Assembly: GCA_022578965.1 (NCBI GenBank)
Contig: MU400540.1
Location: 62,001-126,000 of the forward strand
DNA from: Xylaria sp. FL1777
Taxonomy: Eukaryota; Ascomycota; Sordariomycetes; Xylariales; Xylariaceae
Direction of reading: 5' to 3'
DNA length: 64,000 nt
The notes beneath the pieces were generated by a model that ran no database searches, had not been told where the DNA came from, and was given only the letters and a program-made list of their open reading frames with translations. Made by a program: the position numbers and the translations under genes. Of the stretch, positions 46,622 to 58,400 are shown piece after piece; within the stretch, counting starts at the first letter, position 1; the number at the start of each line of letters is the position of its first letter.

Positions 46622-49600
46622 TTTATTAGTTGTTTCAACAAGAGCTCAACTAGTTTCCCGAGAGTTAGAAGCTAGCCAGATATATACCTAGGTCGTCTTA
46701 AGAAACTATCGGGTCAAGTACCCGAGTTAACAATCCTAACCCCGGAGAAAGTAGCGTGCAAAAAACCCCTGCTGTGTATACAAACCAACAATTACCTTAC
46801 ATACTACTTACGTACGTAGTAGTAGTTGGTAGTAGTAAACAAGGCCAAATCGAACTGCTCACAGATAAAACAGCACAAGCTACTGCAAACCACCCAACGT
46901 ACATTACACCATGACACAATTCGAAGCAGACTAATTTTGGCTCAAAAAGACCCAACAATCGATGTAGTGTAGTGTAGTGGACTTTAGGTGCAGGTACTGT
47001 GCACGCTGCAACAGTAAGAGTTGCTGGAATGAAGACGTTGCTCCCCCACACTTTGCCCACACAATTACCAGATTGGGCTGCGGGGGTGACTGATGGGGTC
47101 TTATTACCCAGCTACATGCTGCGTACATACAGAGAACCCGGCCACTTTGAAATTACAGCACCGGAGACACCGGTGCACAGTGTGCTGCGTACCCAGAAAT
47201 GCACAATACTGGAACAGCTGCTCTATTTTATGTACTATGTACTACCTATGTACTCTCTCAGAATGTGCAATACCGGTACCTTATGTACTGTAGAGACCCC
47301 TTGCTCCACCACGCCCAGATTGATGGTAACTCTTAATTATTACGTACACCGCCCTCAACTCCACGGGGGACGTTGATTCTTGCGGGCGTGTGTAGCGTGA
47401 AGAGTCGGAGCCGCCAACCCGAACCTCCTAACCTCCTAACCTTGGGTGTATACTTCTGGTCGCCCAGCCCTCCACCCCATCTCCGCTCGACGGCGCGATC
47501 TCTGCAACCCTAACCTGACTGAGGAGTAGTATGTACTATTACTGCGCGTGTCATGTAGGTACATCCATTGCCATCGTCGCCTTTTCTGCACATTATAGGT
47601 CTGCGCAATTAGGTGGCTGCCGGCTTCTGCTTGACCCGACATCTCGCGAACAGGCCACTGGGAGATGCAATTTGAAATGTCGGCGCGGATCTGTCCCATC
47701 TTCTCCACGTGTGCGTGTCTCGACGACTACTACGACGACGACGACGCCGCGCCGGTACCGCTGTCAACGCTCCCCCTCTCCCCCCTGGACACCATGATAT
47801 GATCTCGACTTCTCCGTGCGCTATTACTATCCGGACGTACCGCGGCATAGCCCAGCAGATAGGCAGGTACGGTAGATGGCCTACAGGAGGTAGCCATTCG
47901 ATACAGACCGGCCTCCATGGTGCATGTGAAAGGGTGAAGCGTGAAGCGTGAAGGGGAGGACCCTGAATGCCCCTTGGCCGCCGTCAAACCCTCATTCTAG
48001 TCAATGTCGCCTTACTCCAATCAACCTAGGTATCTACGTTTCGTCAATTTCATGTCTGTCCCCCCGGCCCTGCTCGGAGTTTATCTTGGTGATTGCACTA
48101 GATAGATCGGTCCCGAAATGGAAGCATTCACTCCACTACGCGTCTGAGAGACAGACTCTAAGACTTCAAATCACACTTCAAGTTGCAAATCTCCACTTGC
48201 GGAGTGTCCTTGTCGCTTTCTGAGCAGAGCCTGCCTCATCGCGGAAAGGATGCTACGGAACCTCACCTGCCTTGACTTATCCTGGATAGTGTCCTGAGTT
48301 GAGGGGGGGAATGGCGGATGTCGATCGCGCAATTGTCGCGACTGCGTGGTACTTTTCGGCTTCGCTCTCGGCGACCTCTGCTGCTGTGCCGCAGGCGGGC
48401 ATCCAGCCCATTTGCCGCCGTGATCGCTTATTTGAGCACAGTTGCCTGCAGAACGCCTCCTTGTAACATGACAAAGACCCTGTAATCCCGCCAGTTCACT
48501 AACCTATCAACCCGCCATTACACTATGTAGAACATTACACGCGCGTCGCTGCCTTGAGTCTTTGCTGATCGTTGTGCATCTGCCACAGTCAGCGCGGCAA
48601 GCATGTATGACTGGCTCTCTTGAGACGAACGCTCATTATCCAATACAAACACGAACCGAGCACAGCCCAAGCAGCGGCTAGGAACTTTTGTACTGCAGTC
48701 TAGCACTGCTGCCAAGAAGATTTGTGTATGTGATGCGGTCCAATGTCAAGGCTGAAAATGTTATCTAAGCAAGAAAATGTGCTCTTCCACTCTCCAACGG
48801 AAAGTTTGTTCCTGTTATGCGTTGATGAAACACTTCGATACGATTACTACGTAGATATATATGCCTGGTTCTAGAATAAGGCCTGGGATAGCAAATTCCA
48901 GAGCGAATAGGAATGCCATCTCGCCCCTTCACTGCACCTACTTACACTAAATATCCTTTAATTCATATGGTCCTGCTTAAGTAGGTAGTCAATGATACTG
49001 ACCTCAAACCTCTTGTATCCAACCTGCCTGCTGGCTGTCGCTAGACTCCGACTGCGCTTACTGCTACTACAGTGCCACCATTTCCTTTGGAGAAGAGCGG
49101 CGGAATACATCACCACACAGAAATTTGAACGTAGGTATCATCAGCATGTCGCACTGCTGGCAATCTGTTATTAATCTTATACGCCTGAAATGCATACCTG
49201 CCTGCTTTCCCATGCAGGCTGCCAGCGGGTGAATATATCGAGCCAAAATTCTGCTAAAACTACCAAAAGACCACGATACTCGTCCCATGATCATGGTTTG
49301 TCTTACGCACACGAATACAACGTCGGGCACGGCAGACGAAGCAAGTACCAGGATTATGAGGGCTGATTCTCTTTTTAACAAACGGTAGCTCTTCTCTTGC
49401 CATCAGTGCTACTCTATCGATGATCTCAAAATCCAGCTCTAAGCGCGTCATAGGAGGCTGCTTCAGCTTGTACAAAGCTTTAGTCAGCCCTACATATGTC
49501 TCACACTTATTGTGCAGCATATGCATGGCGTTTATAGCGCTGTTGAAGACATCGAGTCACTACTAACTACCTTTGGGCCTTGCATCTGGCGGGTGAAAAT

Positions 49601-51212
49601 TTTACCTCGACAGGCCTGTGATGCTGCATGTATCACATTGCACCATACAATTAAAAGTATATTGGGGGCAAGTTCCAGAATAAAATAAGAATGGGACATA
49701 CAGAATAACGTAATATATATGTAGCATTGAATGTTGTTGCGTTTCCAGAGAGCTAACGCATACGCGGTACGTACGTACAAAAGGTACTACTACAATAATG
49801 TTTCTTGGCATAAATACATTATGCATATTTTGGCGATTCACAGTACAATGAGCAATACATGCAACATGACTGGTTGATCTACCACATGCCATGATGCCAC
49901 GCGAGTCCCAGTTCCTTCCGACGACAATCTCACATGGCTGGCGACCACCACCGAGGCCTGGACTACACTAGACCTCCGAACCACGTTGTCTCTATGCAGC
50001 GGGATATCCGGAACAGGAAGTTGGTGTGCAAGCGGGGTTATCTTGTGGTTTGAGACGCACACCTTGGTACAACAGCTCTCTCGGGTCATCACGCAACTGC
50101 TTCCGAGCTCTTACTTACACCGCGGCATGGCTATAACCTACGTCCTATAGGGAGTCCTCATGCGACAATTCTGCGTAGAAGTTCATGCATGCAGGTTTGA
50201 GATTTGGATTTAAAATGATAAAAGACGCAATAACGAGCAAGAATTAGGCCAGCTAAGTAGGACACCGTACTGCGTAGTTATCACTACGTCAGTACCGTAT
50301 TTCTACCAATACCTAAGTAATTGCGTCTCAATTCGATGACATAGTCCACATGTATGTATGCTAGCACGCTCTGCAGGTAGCATTGCTAATATGTTGGGTG
50401 CACGCAGGTTTCTAGTCTTAAGTCAGTAAGTAGCAGTTGGCCTGGAGAAGGTCCCAGCACTGCATGCGTAGGTATAACTGGCAGCGTAAGGAAGCAAGGG
50501 TTGTGCTATACACCACTAACTAATGGGATGCTAGGCAAGGAGGCACACGTTTAGAGGCTGCAGGCTCCGTTTAACGATTTAAGCTCCCTGGCTAGGCTGC
50601 TATTTAGCTAAACATACGTCCGGTGTGGAAATACCGCTCTATGAGCTGGGGATGCACGAGCAAGTATTGTAGGTATCCAATCAAGATTTGCATACTGCAG
50701 TACAACCCTCCATGATTTTGGCAGCAGGCACATCTGGGCAGCTGAGATTAACCATACACGCTCGAAACGCGAAGCCCGGCTTTCAGCTGCTACAGACGCT
50801 CGTCTAGCCCGCTTAGCCGAGCGCTTGTAGACGCGTTTGAAGCGGAACCACCGCCTACCCAAAAGGTTGCTCTGCCCCTCCATTGGCCCAAGCCCGCAGG
50901 TATTCTGCCGCATCTTGTCCAATCGGGCTTCACGTCCTCAAACATCACTCACACCTCAACACGGCTCAGCCGAGCTCACTGTAAGAGACCACAACAAGTT
51001 GTGATGCGCTATCAAAGCTGTCACCTTGTTAAAGGCAGAAGGACGACTACTGTTTCATGTACAACGCGGCAACGGGAGAAGATGGTTGACGCCTCTTCGC
51101 TCTCCCTTCCCTGTCAATAGCTTCTGCGCACACGCAGCCAACGAAGGGTCCCCCGAGATCAACAGACCGCACTCAAGACACCTGGCGCTTTAGGCAAAGC
51201 AGAGAAGCAGCT
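46622..51212. other. Gene-free tract between the MITE and APC2
   Basis: No gene is supported. A GC-rich patch near 50608-50922 gives a 104-codon open frame on the minus strand that starts at a non-ATG codon and has no recognisable domain. TACTGCGTA occurs at 50268, and GTAGTGTAGTGTAGTG at 46964-46979. The last few hundred bases must include the APC2 promoter and 5' UTR. Confidence 0.45.
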
Positions 51213-53903
51213 ATGGAGGTCATTGCTGCTGAAGATACGAGGTGGAACGCGCGGAAACGGCGTGCAGTTCACTCTGTCTTCCCGACTGACTCTTTCTCGC
51301 AGCCGACACCAAACTCAACGCCCTTGACGCGTTTTGCCGAGCTGGGCCAACCCTTTGGAGGACCTTTGGCCCAGGAGCAGGCACAACAACCAATCGCAAC
51401 CCAGAACTGGACTGTTTCTACCACTGGTGAGTTCCCGCATCTTCCTTGGTCGTCGACCTCGCCAGGACATACACATGCCTCCCACCAGACCCGCTTCGAC
51501 AGGGCTTGGCACACAGTTACATCAGCAATCGCGCTGCCGCCTTCAGTCACCGTGGAAGACTCGTTCGGGCCGCTTCCAAATTCGCAGGATCTAGAAGGTG
51601 GCATATTCGAGAACGCGTTGCTTGACGTTGTCAGTCCTGCTTCACGCCTACCCCTGGCTAGCCATACAGAGGATATCCTAGCTTGGCATACACAACAGGT
51701 GCGGCAGCATTTTGTCAGCCATGTACTTCCCCTATTGGCTATATGCGATGGTTATCAAGACCAGACACAAGTCCTCCTAGGAAGTATTCGAACCTTAGAA
51801 GCAGCGCGTCGGCAGTATCTTTATGGCCTATCGTTGATCGTGCGGCCTATGGAAACACAGAAAGCCGACTTAGCACTTCAAAAATTCCTTCGAGATCTAC
51901 ATGCTATTGTTGGAAATTCTATGTCTAGTGCCCTAGTAACTGCGCTTCGGACGGTCCTCGGCCACATGATGAAGACCGTACTAGGAATAAAATCTACAAG
52001 CTCTATAGTCTTGAATGGAAAGAAGCCTCAACCACCCACATCCAGTGTGGACCAGACCCGAGAAGAAATGATGCAATTAATTGATTCACTCTGCAAAGTT
52101 GGGCTGGCCGGCGAGCGATTCCAAATCCTGTTCGCTGAGCTTTTGGATGGCATGATGGTCATGTACGTGCAAGAGTCCTTTGCCGGAGACTGGGGTTTAA
52201 CGAACTACGACGTACCTATGAGAGATTCGTTCCCTGGCCAAAACCAACCTACTCAGCCTCGATGTATACTACAACTTTCGGACTGGGTTGAGAACCATTA
52301 TGCGCGCTTGGCCGTAGAAGTCACTACTAGACTTGGAGGAGTAGAAGTCTCTTGGAGGGATGTAGAGAAGTGGAAGGAGACTGCTATTGGCAGGCTTGCC
52401 ACTCTTCGTATCAATGAATTGTTCGACATAGTAATCAACTGGCGCAAAAGTGAGGGCGGGATCGAGGATCTCCGTTTCGCCGTCACTACCCCTCAGCGGA
52501 GACTCCAGCTTACCGACGCGTTCTCTGCAGCCCTGCAGAGCCGTCTGCTCCATCCAGGCCGTTCAACTCTGGAGATTCTACGTACGTATATCGCCATGAT
52601 ACGAACGTTTCACAAGCTGGACCACTCCCGTGTTCTACTCGATCGTGTAGCCTACTCTTTGCAACTCTACCTTTGCACACGTGAGGATACAGTGCGCCTC
52701 ATCGTCTCCGGTTTATTGTCTACCCCTAAGGAGGTTGAATCAGAAGCCTACAAGACGAAATTGGTTGAACTTGTGGAATTGCTTTATGACCCCGACCAAT
52801 ATCGCTCAGAGCGCCAGGATGAAGAATGGGATGACTTGACTTGGGTTCCACCACCGGTGGACGCTGGTTCCAACTATAAGCGCCGCAAGTCAGAAGACGT
52901 CATCGGGACTTTAATTAGTGCCCTGGGATCTCCTGAAGTATTTATCAAGGAATTTCAAAATATCATTGGCGAACGGCTACTGTCAGAGCAAATTTCCTTT
53001 GACCAAGAGGTTGGTGTGCTTGATCTCCTCAAGAAACGATTCGGTGAGTCGTCATTACAGGCTTGCGATGTAATGATCAAAGACATCCAAGATTCACGGA
53101 GACTCGATGGTATGATTCACCGTAATTTTTGGAATCAAGATGAGAAGGTACCACAACCCTGGGACATTCATGCAAAGATTCTTTCCCGACTTTACTGGCC
53201 AGAGGAGGGTGAAGAAGATTTTGCGCTACCTGAAGCGGTTGCCACAATGCAAAGGGCGTATGCATCCATATTTGAGCATCTTAAACCAACTCGTAAGCTC
53301 AAGTGGCTCAATCATCTTGGTCAAGCCACTGTAGAGCTTGAATTTGAGGATCGCACCATTATTAAAAAGGTGCGTACCTATGAAGCTGCTGTTATCAATG
53401 CGTTTAGTGAGCAGAACGCATCTAGCTGGACATTTGAGGAGCTGTGGATCAAGATGCAAATTGATGAAGATCTCCTCTCGGCAGCACTTCAATTCTGGGA
53501 GAAAGAACAGGTCCTACGTAGGCAGCACGACGGCCGCTATGTCGTCCTTGAGCGGCTATCGGACGCAACCGAGACATCATTGTCAGCGGGACAGTCCAAC
53601 ATGGTCGCACTATCAGCGTCAGCCGCCCCCGTGGATGCCGTTCAGACGCCCCCCCGTAAAGCTAAGTCTGGCATGAGCGAGAAGGAAAAAGAGAAGCGCG
53701 CGGTGTACTGGCAGTTCATCGTGGGCATGCTGACCAACTCGAGCCCTGCCATGCCCCTTAATAACATCGCCATGATGATGAAGATGCTCATCTCTGACGG
53801 CTTCCCCTGGAGTAATGAAGAGCTACAGGAATTCCTTGGGGAGAAGCTCGGTGAGGGCGAGCTGGAACTCGTTGGGGGCAAATATAAGCTTATCAAAAAA
53901 TGA
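51213..53903 (+). CDS. APC2: Anaphase-promoting complex subunit 2 (cullin-like)
   Basis: Intronless gene of 896 aa starting at the ATG in AGCAGCTATGGAGG. APC2 is the cullin scaffold of the anaphase-promoting complex/cyclosome. It binds the RING subunit APC11 and drives ubiquitination of securin and mitotic cyclins in the nucleus. The N-terminal half is helical, of cullin-repeat type. The cullin homology region runs from about residue 480 (LDRVAYSLQLYLCTREDTVR, then SPEVFIKEFQNIIGERLL and LKKRFGESSLQACDVMIKDI). It includes the beta-rich stretch GQATVELEFEDRTIIKKVRT. The C-terminal winged-helix APC2 domain covers the last about 70 residues (YWQFIVGMLTNSSPAMPLNN through GGKYKLIKK). Length matches fungal APC2 proteins. 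The first about 90 residues are variable and proline/serine-rich. No anomaly seen. Confidence 0.95.
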   Translation: MEVIAAEDTRWNARKRRAVHSVFPTDSFSQPTPNSTPLTRFAELGQPFGGPLAQEQAQQPIATQNWTVSTTGEFPHLPWSSTSPGHTHASHQTRFDRAWHTVTSAIALPPSVTVEDSFGPLPNSQDLEGGIFENALLDVVSPASRLPLASHTEDILAWHTQQVRQHFVSHVLPLLAICDGYQDQTQVLLGSIRTLEAARRQYLYGLSLIVRPMETQKADLALQKFLRDLHAIVGNSMSSALVTALRTVLGHMMKTVLGIKSTSSIVLNGKKPQPPTSSVDQTREEMMQLIDSLCKVGLAGERFQILFAELLDGMMVMYVQESFAGDWGLTNYDVPMRDSFPGQNQPTQPRCILQLSDWVENHYARLAVEVTTRLGGVEVSWRDVEKWKETAIGRLATLRINELFDIVINWRKSEGGIEDLRFAVTTPQRRLQLTDAFSAALQSRLLHPGRSTLEILRTYIAMIRTFHKLDHSRVLLDRVAYSLQLYLCTREDTVRLIVSGLLSTPKEVESEAYKTKLVELVELLYDPDQYRSERQDEEWDDLTWVPPPVDAGSNYKRRKSEDVIGTLISALGSPEVFIKEFQNIIGERLLSEQISFDQEVGVLDLLKKRFGESSLQACDVMIKDIQDSRRLDGMIHRNFWNQDEKVPQPWDIHAKILSRLYWPEEGEEDFALPEAVATMQRAYASIFEHLKPTRKLKWLNHLGQATVELEFEDRTIIKKVRTYEAAVINAFSEQNASSWTFEELWIKMQIDEDLLSAALQFWEKEQVLRRQHDGRYVVLERLSDATETSLSAGQSNMVALSASAAPVDAVQTPPRKAKSGMSEKEKEKRAVYWQFIVGMLTNSSPAMPLNNIAMMMKMLISDGFPWSNEELQEFLGEKLGEGELELVGGKYKLIKK

Positions 53904-54487
53904 AATGAGACACTGGCGTCGTCGTATTTTGGAGCTGGCTTAGATGACATAATCAGACATGCTTCCACGAGGCGGCACGTGGTAATTCCGGGCATTTACA
54001 TCAGAATCAGCGTTTCACGTACGAAATCTATTTTATCGTTTTTTATTCCCAACCAGAAGGCTTTTCAAATGGTTCGTTCATGCGGGACGGTATATTAGTG
54101 TATGATGTATCATTTAGATCCAACCACGATGAGACGCAACACACACAGCAGCGATAAATATGGAATGCTTACGCTTATGTGATGGTTGGTTAAAGTAACA
54201 CGTCAGTCCGCCAGTAAGTCTGGTGCACGAACACACATAATTTGATTCCGCAACAAGCTACATGTGTGTAATTCTCTATGTGTGTAGTTTGTCCCCGGTA
54301 GGCTAGTGTATGTAGAATAGCAATGATATCCCTCTGACCCTTGTAACCCCATAAGTCAGTCATCCGCGTGCGTGTGTGTTTTGCAGTGTGGGTTTGCAGA
54401 GCTTTCGCTGACGCGGCCGAGTCTCTGTGCGCGCTGACTTAAGCCCCTAATTTACACTAAACCAGACGATCCGTCATCCCCTGCCCG

Positions 54488-54513
54488 CCAACCAACCAAC
54501 CAACCAACCAACC
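54488..54513. repeat. CCAA tetranucleotide array
   Basis: About six tandem CCAA units. The complement gives TTGG repeats, which produce a GWLVGWLVGG-like artefactual peptide. Confidence 0.9.
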
Positions 54514-55358
54514 GACCATTGATCCATCCCCTAAATCCATACATTCATACATACTTACGTCCATTCGTCCATCATACCGAGATCGCCCGTAATTTATTAT
54601 CCGCTTCACGCAAGTCAGAGTCTCACGCGGACGATGGTGGTAAGAAAGCAAAGCAGAACAAAGCAGAGCAGGGCAAGGCAAGGCAAGCCCCCCCCCGGAT
54701 TAGGGGAATGTCCGTCGCTCACCCTCCTTTACCCTCCCTGAAGAGTCGGGACTTACCATACTTGCCGTGCCTGCTGGGGACTTATGAGTTTCGTCGTGCG
54801 GCACAGACATATGTGTCTACGCTACGTGTGCGTGCGTGTGTACCTGACTTGTTACGTTGACGCCTACCCTACCTGTCTCGTACCTTGTCTTGTAGAGCGC
54901 GTGTACAGTGATTGTACCGCCTCCCTAGGTCTCCTTTTCCACGATAGGTTTAGATGATACGTGTACTACCTAGAAGTTTTATTCCCGTGAATTCTGCAGC
55001 AGTAGGATACCTAGTGTGTAGTTCGTAGTAATGGTAGTGGGAGGAGTAGGAGTAAAGCGCGGGTATTGATTGCTTCGTACAAGGAGGCACCGAACACAAT
55101 CATTGGGTTTCCCTATCGTTTGGAGGAGTGAGTCGCTAGATACATATTACGACGGATGGAGAGGATTGCGGAGTTGGTAGCAATGGGAGTAGAATCCTGC
55201 AATTGAGTGACCATAGGGTCGTGTGGACTCGCACTAGAAACTGGTTACGAGGACTCATTGACTAGACTATTCCTTCGGATTAAAACAAGGTCGTGTTTGC
55301 AGGAGTGAAATGATTAATAATAGAATTAAAGAAATACGCTTTTCTTTTGTGTAAAGTC

Positions 55359-55395
55359 TTTTTTTTTTTTTTTAAAAAAGAAAAGAAAAAAAAAA
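55359..55395. repeat. Poly(T)-poly(A) double tract beside the ABC transporter stop
   Basis: Fifteen T residues followed directly by an A-rich run (A6 G A4 G A10). It lies only about 10 bp 3' of the ABC transporter stop codon. The self-complementary T/A arms could form a hairpin at the start of its 3' UTR. Confidence 0.85.
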
Positions 55396-55405
55396 CGAAG
55401 CGTGT

Positions 55406-58400
55406 TCACCCTTCTTTCCGCATCGTCGAGAAGAGTTCCGAGTTCATTACCTCCGCCGGCGTCCCGAAGTGCGCGACCGTGCCGTTCTCGAGCACGACGA
55501 TGCGGTCGAATTCCAGCGCCGTCTCGAGTCGGTGGAGGACCGACACCACCGTCTTGCCCTGAAGCTTGCGCGCTATGAGGGCCAGTATCTTCTTTTCCGT
55601 CGCCACGTCGATGCTAGGGATCTTGTTAGCGACGCGTTCCGCGGCTCCTGGTAGGGTGTAAACTTCTTCTCCTTCATTCCTTACCTGCTCGTTGCCTCGT
55701 CAAGCAACACCACGCCTCCCGCCCGTCCCCCAGCCTGCAGGATCGTCCGCGCGAGCACAAACAGCTGCGCCTCGCCGGCCGAGAAGTTCGCGGTGCTAAG
55801 TTCCCCCGCGAGACCGCCGGCCGCGACGACGTTATCCATGACGGCGCATTCCCGCAATACATCTTCGATCACTTCGTCCGAGAACAATCCCTCGGGATCG
55901 AGGGCGTCGCGCACGCTCTCGCCTTGCGAGAACGTATCTTGCGAGACGACGTGAAATCTTGACCGGAGCAGCTGTCGAGGCACCCGCGCGGTATCGACGT
56001 CGTCGAGGAGGATCCGTCCTTGCGGGCAGTCGACGAGGGCCAGCAGGGCCAGAAGCAGCGTCGATTTGCCTGCACCGCTGCGTCCGCACACGGCCACTTT
56101 CTCCCCGGGCTTCACGTGCAGGGATACACCGCGTAGACTCCATGCCACATCATCTCCAGAGTTGTCCGCGGCATAGCTAGCGTGTAAGTCTTCGAATTTC
56201 AGGTCCCCCTTTTCAGGCCAGTCGGCGGAGACGTCGACGGGGGCAGAGACTTCCGGTTCCGCCGGCGTGTCGCGCTCGAAGGCTTCTAACCGTGCAATCG
56301 CGCCGAGGGATGTCTCCAGTGACGTCCACGAGCCTATGAGGTTCGTTAATCCCGTGCCCAGCGTGACCAGGTTAAGGAAAGCGACGCCGATGGCGCCTCC
56401 TGCTTCTCCTTCTCCGTCGCGTCTCGTGGCTACCGCTACGCCCACGACGACGACTGATAACCCTGCTACTAAGAGTGCTAGCACGAGCCTCAGCCAGCTC
56501 TGTACGACGAGGAGCAAGTAGTTCGGTTCCTGGGTTCTGTCGAGGCATTCGCCAAACTCGGCGAGCAGCATCGGTTGCCAGCCGTGTGCTCTGATGGTGG
56601 CAAGACCGGCGTACGTTTCCGACGCCTTGGCTTGCAGCCCTGCCTTTGACTGCAGATCTAGTTGACGCAGCTGCTTGGATGTCCGTAAGTAGACGTGCTG
56701 GATGAGGAACAGCGCGGCGAACACGATGGGAAGTGCTGCCAGGACGTAGATTGCCGCCACGGCGATTAGGACCGTCTGAGCGATGATGTCGAATAGCGCC
56801 GACACCGTGTTGAGGAGATCGACAGGCAGCCTGATGTCGACGAGCAGAAGGTCCTGGTTGAATCTGTTGATGAGGTCGCCCGTGTCAATACCGCTAATGA
56901 ACACGAACGTGGCGTCAATGACGGTATTTAGTAGCTTGTTGTGTAGTCCAACTCCCGACTTTGGGGTAATAATAAGGACTAGATGACTGAAGTCGCTGTG
57001 TTAGAAGAACGTACGTTTAGGAATGAGTGACCAGATGTAAAAAAAAGCCTACCCGGCCCAGAAGGCAATAGTGAGTAATGGCAGCGCGCTCAGGAAAGCA
57101 TAAAGACCAATCCAGTACCCTATGGGATGCTCCCGCGACAGAAGGTTGGATTCGTCCGCAGACCACCATTGCACCCAGACGGCTGTCCATAGAAAGACGA
57201 GTCAACCCGCGAAGTCATCATTGTTTTATGGGGGAGTTGACGAACCTGGAAATCTAAGCGTGAAAGCAAAAGCCACGCCAAACGTGAAGAATATGACCAG
57301 ATGTGTCCGCCCAATAGAAGCGAAATATGTGCGGTAGACTTGGCGATCCGCGATCATCAGCTTCTGTCTAGTCTTTACGTCCTTCTTTTCTTCTTTCTCC
57401 AGTCGGCCGAGGCCAACACTAGGGACTTCGGGTTTCTGAGCGTAGTCTGGTAGTTGCTGGCCCTTGTAATCAGGGTCTGGAAACCTGTAGGGGACTAAGC
57501 TCCCATCTTCGATGCTGAAGATACGACTCGCAAACTGAGCCGATTGCCCTACGTGAATCTAGTCAGCATGTGAACCCTGCACGTCAGAGAGGGAGTGAAG
57601 CACAATCTTGAGTAACCTGGATAACGGCAGTCCCTTGCTGTGTAAGGAGACCATTTACACCAAAGAGGTTTTCGAGGATCTGTTTCTTGGTCGTCCGATC
57701 AATTGCACTAAACACGTCGTCTAACAGTATTAGTGACGGCCGAAGAGCCACAGCCCGAGCTAGAGCCTATTTTTTCGAATCGTTAGTGCCTTGTCTCAAC
57801 ACCACTCGTCGTCTCCTACCAGCGGTCTGAGCTTGACTTACTAAACGCTGTCTTTCACCACCGCTGATTCTCGCGCCGTTGCTGCCGATAGTCTCTTCTT
57901 GGATTTTCCTCTCAAAGAGCTCTCCCAAAGCACATGCGTCGATGACTCTTTCTCTCCAGATCTCATTATCCGGGGCTCCTCTGACAGCGTTGTCGCGAGC
58001 AGTGCTATTCTCTAGCCACGGTGTCTGACCGCAATATGCGATGAGGCCATCTCCTACTGTGATCTTCCCCGAGATGGATTGCGCCTCGCCAATAATTGCT
58101 TGCAGCAACAGGGATTTTCCACTACCGACAGGTCCGGTGATCACGATATGTTCTCCTTTACCGACGCTGAGGTTGACGTCCTTGACAAGGACCTTATTGT
58201 CCCAACCGAGACAGCCGCTAGTGACTTCAACCATAGGTCCTCCAAACGTCGGTTCCGAGCCGTACTTTTCTCGCGCTTCAGGGATCTCAGAATTAGGCCG
58301 ATCTTTGCAGTGGTCGTGATCAATTAATCCGTGCCTGTGCTCTCTAGAGTCAACTAACTCATCGCTCTCGAGAAAGTCTTGGATGCGAGCACAGCACCCG

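Larger units (their letters stand above)
53904..55405. other. Convergent intergenic region between APC2 and the ABC transporter
   Basis: A 1.5-kb spacer between two 3' ends. It contains a CCAA tandem array (54488-54513), a GCAAA/GCAGA/GGCAA imperfect tract followed by C8 (about 54646-54697), and a T15/A-rich double homopolymer at its right end. No gene was recognised. Confidence 0.5.

Noticed and set aside
47436..47987. Several Arg/Ser-rich open frames around 47.5-48.0 kb
   Set aside because: They arise from a CGACGACGACG repeat near 47720-47750 that opens several frames at once.
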